Below are positions 63,074 to 64,000 of a stretch of 64,000 bases of DNA, in pieces (position 1 is the first letter of the stretch; each line of letters begins with the position of its first letter). The notes below the pieces were generated by a model. It saw only the letters and a list, made by a program, of their open reading frames with translations. It ran no database searches and was not told the DNA's origin. This DNA is from Lysobacterales bacterium (GTDB taxonomy: Bacteria > Pseudomonadota > Gammaproteobacteria > Xanthomonadales > SZUA-38): contig JASJDM010000007.1 in assembly GCA_030065125.1 (NCBI GenBank), forward strand, positions 28,053 through 92,052, written 5' to 3'. The position numbers and the translations under genes are program-made.

Positions 63074-63544
63074 ATGAGCCAGCACGAGTCCATCCCCCAG
63101 TTTCAGGATCGCTTCCTGCAACGCACCGCCGTGGGCGTTTTGTGCCTGGCCGGCGGTTATGCGGCTTCAGCGGGCCAGTTCCTGGTCGGCGAAGGCCCGG
63201 CCCAGGTGCTGGATGTCCTGGACCTGGCATTTGCCCTGGCGGCCGTGGCCATGGTGCTGCCGCCCTTCGTCAAGCTGCTGCGGCTGCGCCGCAGCGACGA
63301 ATGGGCCTGCGCCAATACCGAGGGGTTTGTTGGCGAGGTGTTCCGCACCGCCTGCGTGCGCACCTTTACCCTGATGTTCGTGCTGCTGGTACTGGCCGAA
63401 CCCCTGTCGGACCGGTTCCTGCTGCAGCTTCCCACCAACTTTTTCGTCAACGTTATCCTGGCCGTCACCCTGGCCATGTTCAGCCTCAGCTTCCTCCTGC
63501 TGAACCGGGACGATGATGAAGATGAGGAGGACCCGGCGGGATGA
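63074..63544 (+). CDS. Four-helix membrane protein of unknown function
   Basis: The 156-residue protein has about four hydrophobic helices (AVGVLCLAGGYAASAG, VLDLAFALAAVAMVLPPFV, FTLMFVLLVLAEPL, FFVNVILAVTLAMFSLSFLLL) and an acidic C-terminus (NRDDDEDEED). Its stop overlaps the ATG of the XRE gene (ATGA). Membrane proteins next to small YgzD/YozG-like XRE regulators are common; their function is not established. Confidence 0.7.
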   Translation: MSQHESIPQFQDRFLQRTAVGVLCLAGGYAASAGQFLVGEGPAQVLDVLDLAFALAAVAMVLPPFVKLLRLRRSDEWACANTEGFVGEVFRTACVRTFTLMFVLLVLAEPLSDRFLLQLPTNFFVNVILAVTLAMFSLSFLLLNRDDDEDEEDPAG

Positions 63545-63756
63545 ACCGGGAGCTGGACAACCGGATCCGGGTGTTCCGCGCCGAGCACCGATTGAGCCAG
63601 ACCGACCTGGCTGAACTGATCGGGGTGTCGCGAAAGACCATCAGTACCATCGAGGTGGGCAGATTCGTGCCATCCACCGTCATCGCCCTGAAAATTGCCC
63701 GGCACTTCGGCGTGCCGGTGGAAGACATTTTTTCTCTCAAGGAACCTGATGCATGA
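63541..63756 (+). CDS. Small XRE family regulator
   Basis: The 71-residue protein is almost wholly an HTH_3 domain: NRIRVFRAEHRLSQTDLAELIGVSRKTISTIEVGRFVPSTVIALKIARHFGVPVEDIF. It is like YgzD/YozG regulators. It overlaps the genes on both sides by 4 bases (ATGA each), so the three proteins are produced together. It probably binds the inverted repeats upstream of the cassette. Confidence 0.92.
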   Translation: MNRELDNRIRVFRAEHRLSQTDLAELIGVSRKTISTIEVGRFVPSTVIALKIARHFGVPVEDIFSLKEPDA

Positions 63757-63956
63757 AGAACAAGATTATTGGCAATGCCGTTCTCTGGGCTTCCCTTATG
63801 ATTGCCTCGGCCCTGCTGGTGGGAGACAGTGACAACGCGCCCGCACTGCTGATGCTGATGATTGCCGGGTGGTATGCCTCACAGCTTGTGCTGACCCAGG
63901 CTGGCGATGCATTGAGGCGGGAGTGGGCGTGTATCAGGCGGCGATTGGGTAAATAG
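63753..63956 (+). CDS. Small membrane protein in the XRE cassette
   Basis: The 67-residue protein has two hydrophobic helices (IIGNAVLWASLMIASALLV, ALLMLMIAGWYASQLVL) and a basic C-terminus (RREWACIRRRLGK). It is the third gene of the cassette and overlaps the XRE stop. I do not recognise the family. Confidence 0.7.
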   Translation: MKNKIIGNAVLWASLMIASALLVGDSDNAPALLMLMIAGWYASQLVLTQAGDALRREWACIRRRLGK

Positions 63957-63972
63957 CTGGTGCAAGTACGGG

Positions 63973-64000
63973 GTCAGAGTAACGCCGGCGTTACTCTGAC
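63973..64000. repeat. Perfect 28-base palindrome at the window edge
   Basis: GTCAGAGTAACGCC and GGCGTTACTCTGAC are exact reverse complements. It is preceded by GGG (GGGGTCAGAGTAA), a motif I recall as widespread between genes in Gammaproteobacteria and sometimes near REP-associated transposases. The window ends within or just after it, so its full extent is unknown. It could also act as a terminator for the cassette. Confidence 0.7.

Noticed and set aside
1..64000. tRNA, rRNA, prophage or insertion sequence genes
   Set aside because: I looked for cloverleaf-like patterns, transposase motifs and integrases and saw none that I could support.

Overview
The window is high-GC, gene-dense bacterial chromosome. 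Gene content and protein style point to a Gammaproteobacterium near the Xanthomonadales/Chromatiales boundary, Wenzhouxiangella-like. Supporting evidence is a leuS-lptE-holA-nadD block joined to maf-rng-yhdP, an E. coli-like ornithine carbamoyltransferase, a secreted protein ending VFGDSFE, a DUF6491-like exported protein and several large signal-transduction proteins. This placement is inference; no rRNA or tRNA gene was seen in the window.

Layout. 1-4.3 kb: a secreted beta-helix protein cut by the window edge, an unknown exported protein and an orphan histidine kinase. 4.4-16.3 kb (minus): one housekeeping operon, leuS-lptE-holA-nadD-rsfS-rlmH-maf-rng-yhdP. 16.5-20.1 kb: a small exported protein, a coupled CDGSH/YceI pair, a WYL regulator, an alpha/beta hydrolase and a tiny membrane protein. 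20.4-28.9 kb (minus): an OmpA-like protein with C-terminal Ig-like repeats, an rnr-rlmB-deaminase/dodecin operon, an SPFH/NfeD pair and a CPBP protease. 29-33.5 kb (minus): glcB-rraA and an exported amidohydrolase. 33.6-43 kb: signalling genes (wHTH-TM-PD40 protein, OmpR-type two-component pair, tandem spondin-domain protein, CarD-like regulator, hybrid kinase). 43-45 kb (minus): ornithine carbamoyltransferase and carbamate kinase.

45.4-54.3 kb is the most unusual metabolic locus. A minus-strand set (iron-dependent alcohol dehydrogenase, TetR regulator, acyl-CoA ligase, TonB-dependent receptor) faces away from a plus-strand set (B12-dependent acyl-CoA mutase large and small subunits, MeaB-type GTPase). 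The mutase large subunit lacks both the catalytic His and the carboxylate-binding Arg of methylmalonyl-CoA mutase by my alignment. I infer a scavenging pathway that takes up a ligand, activates it to a CoA thioester and rearranges its carbon skeleton; the substrate is unknown. 54.3-57.4 kb holds an HTH protein, a GNAT acetyltransferase, an FG-GAP protein and a chorismate lyase-like gene. 58-62.8 kb (minus) is a 2-oxoacid:ferredoxin oxidoreductase operon with a GltD-like FAD/iron-sulfur protein. 63-64 kb is a three-gene membrane protein/XRE/membrane protein cassette, ending at a perfect palindrome.

Between genes lie two families of hairpin repeats. Family A has a 23-base period with constant GGGGAAC and variable six-base stems (28.9 kb and 45.1-45.4 kb). 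Family B is an element of about 95-99 bases with three hairpins (38.0 kb and three tandem copies at 57.8-58.1 kb). In both, flanks and loops are conserved while stem sequences differ between copies and remain self-complementary. Together with the B12 mutase locus and an in-frame deaminase-dodecin fusion with an internal ribosome binding site, these are the observations most worth following.
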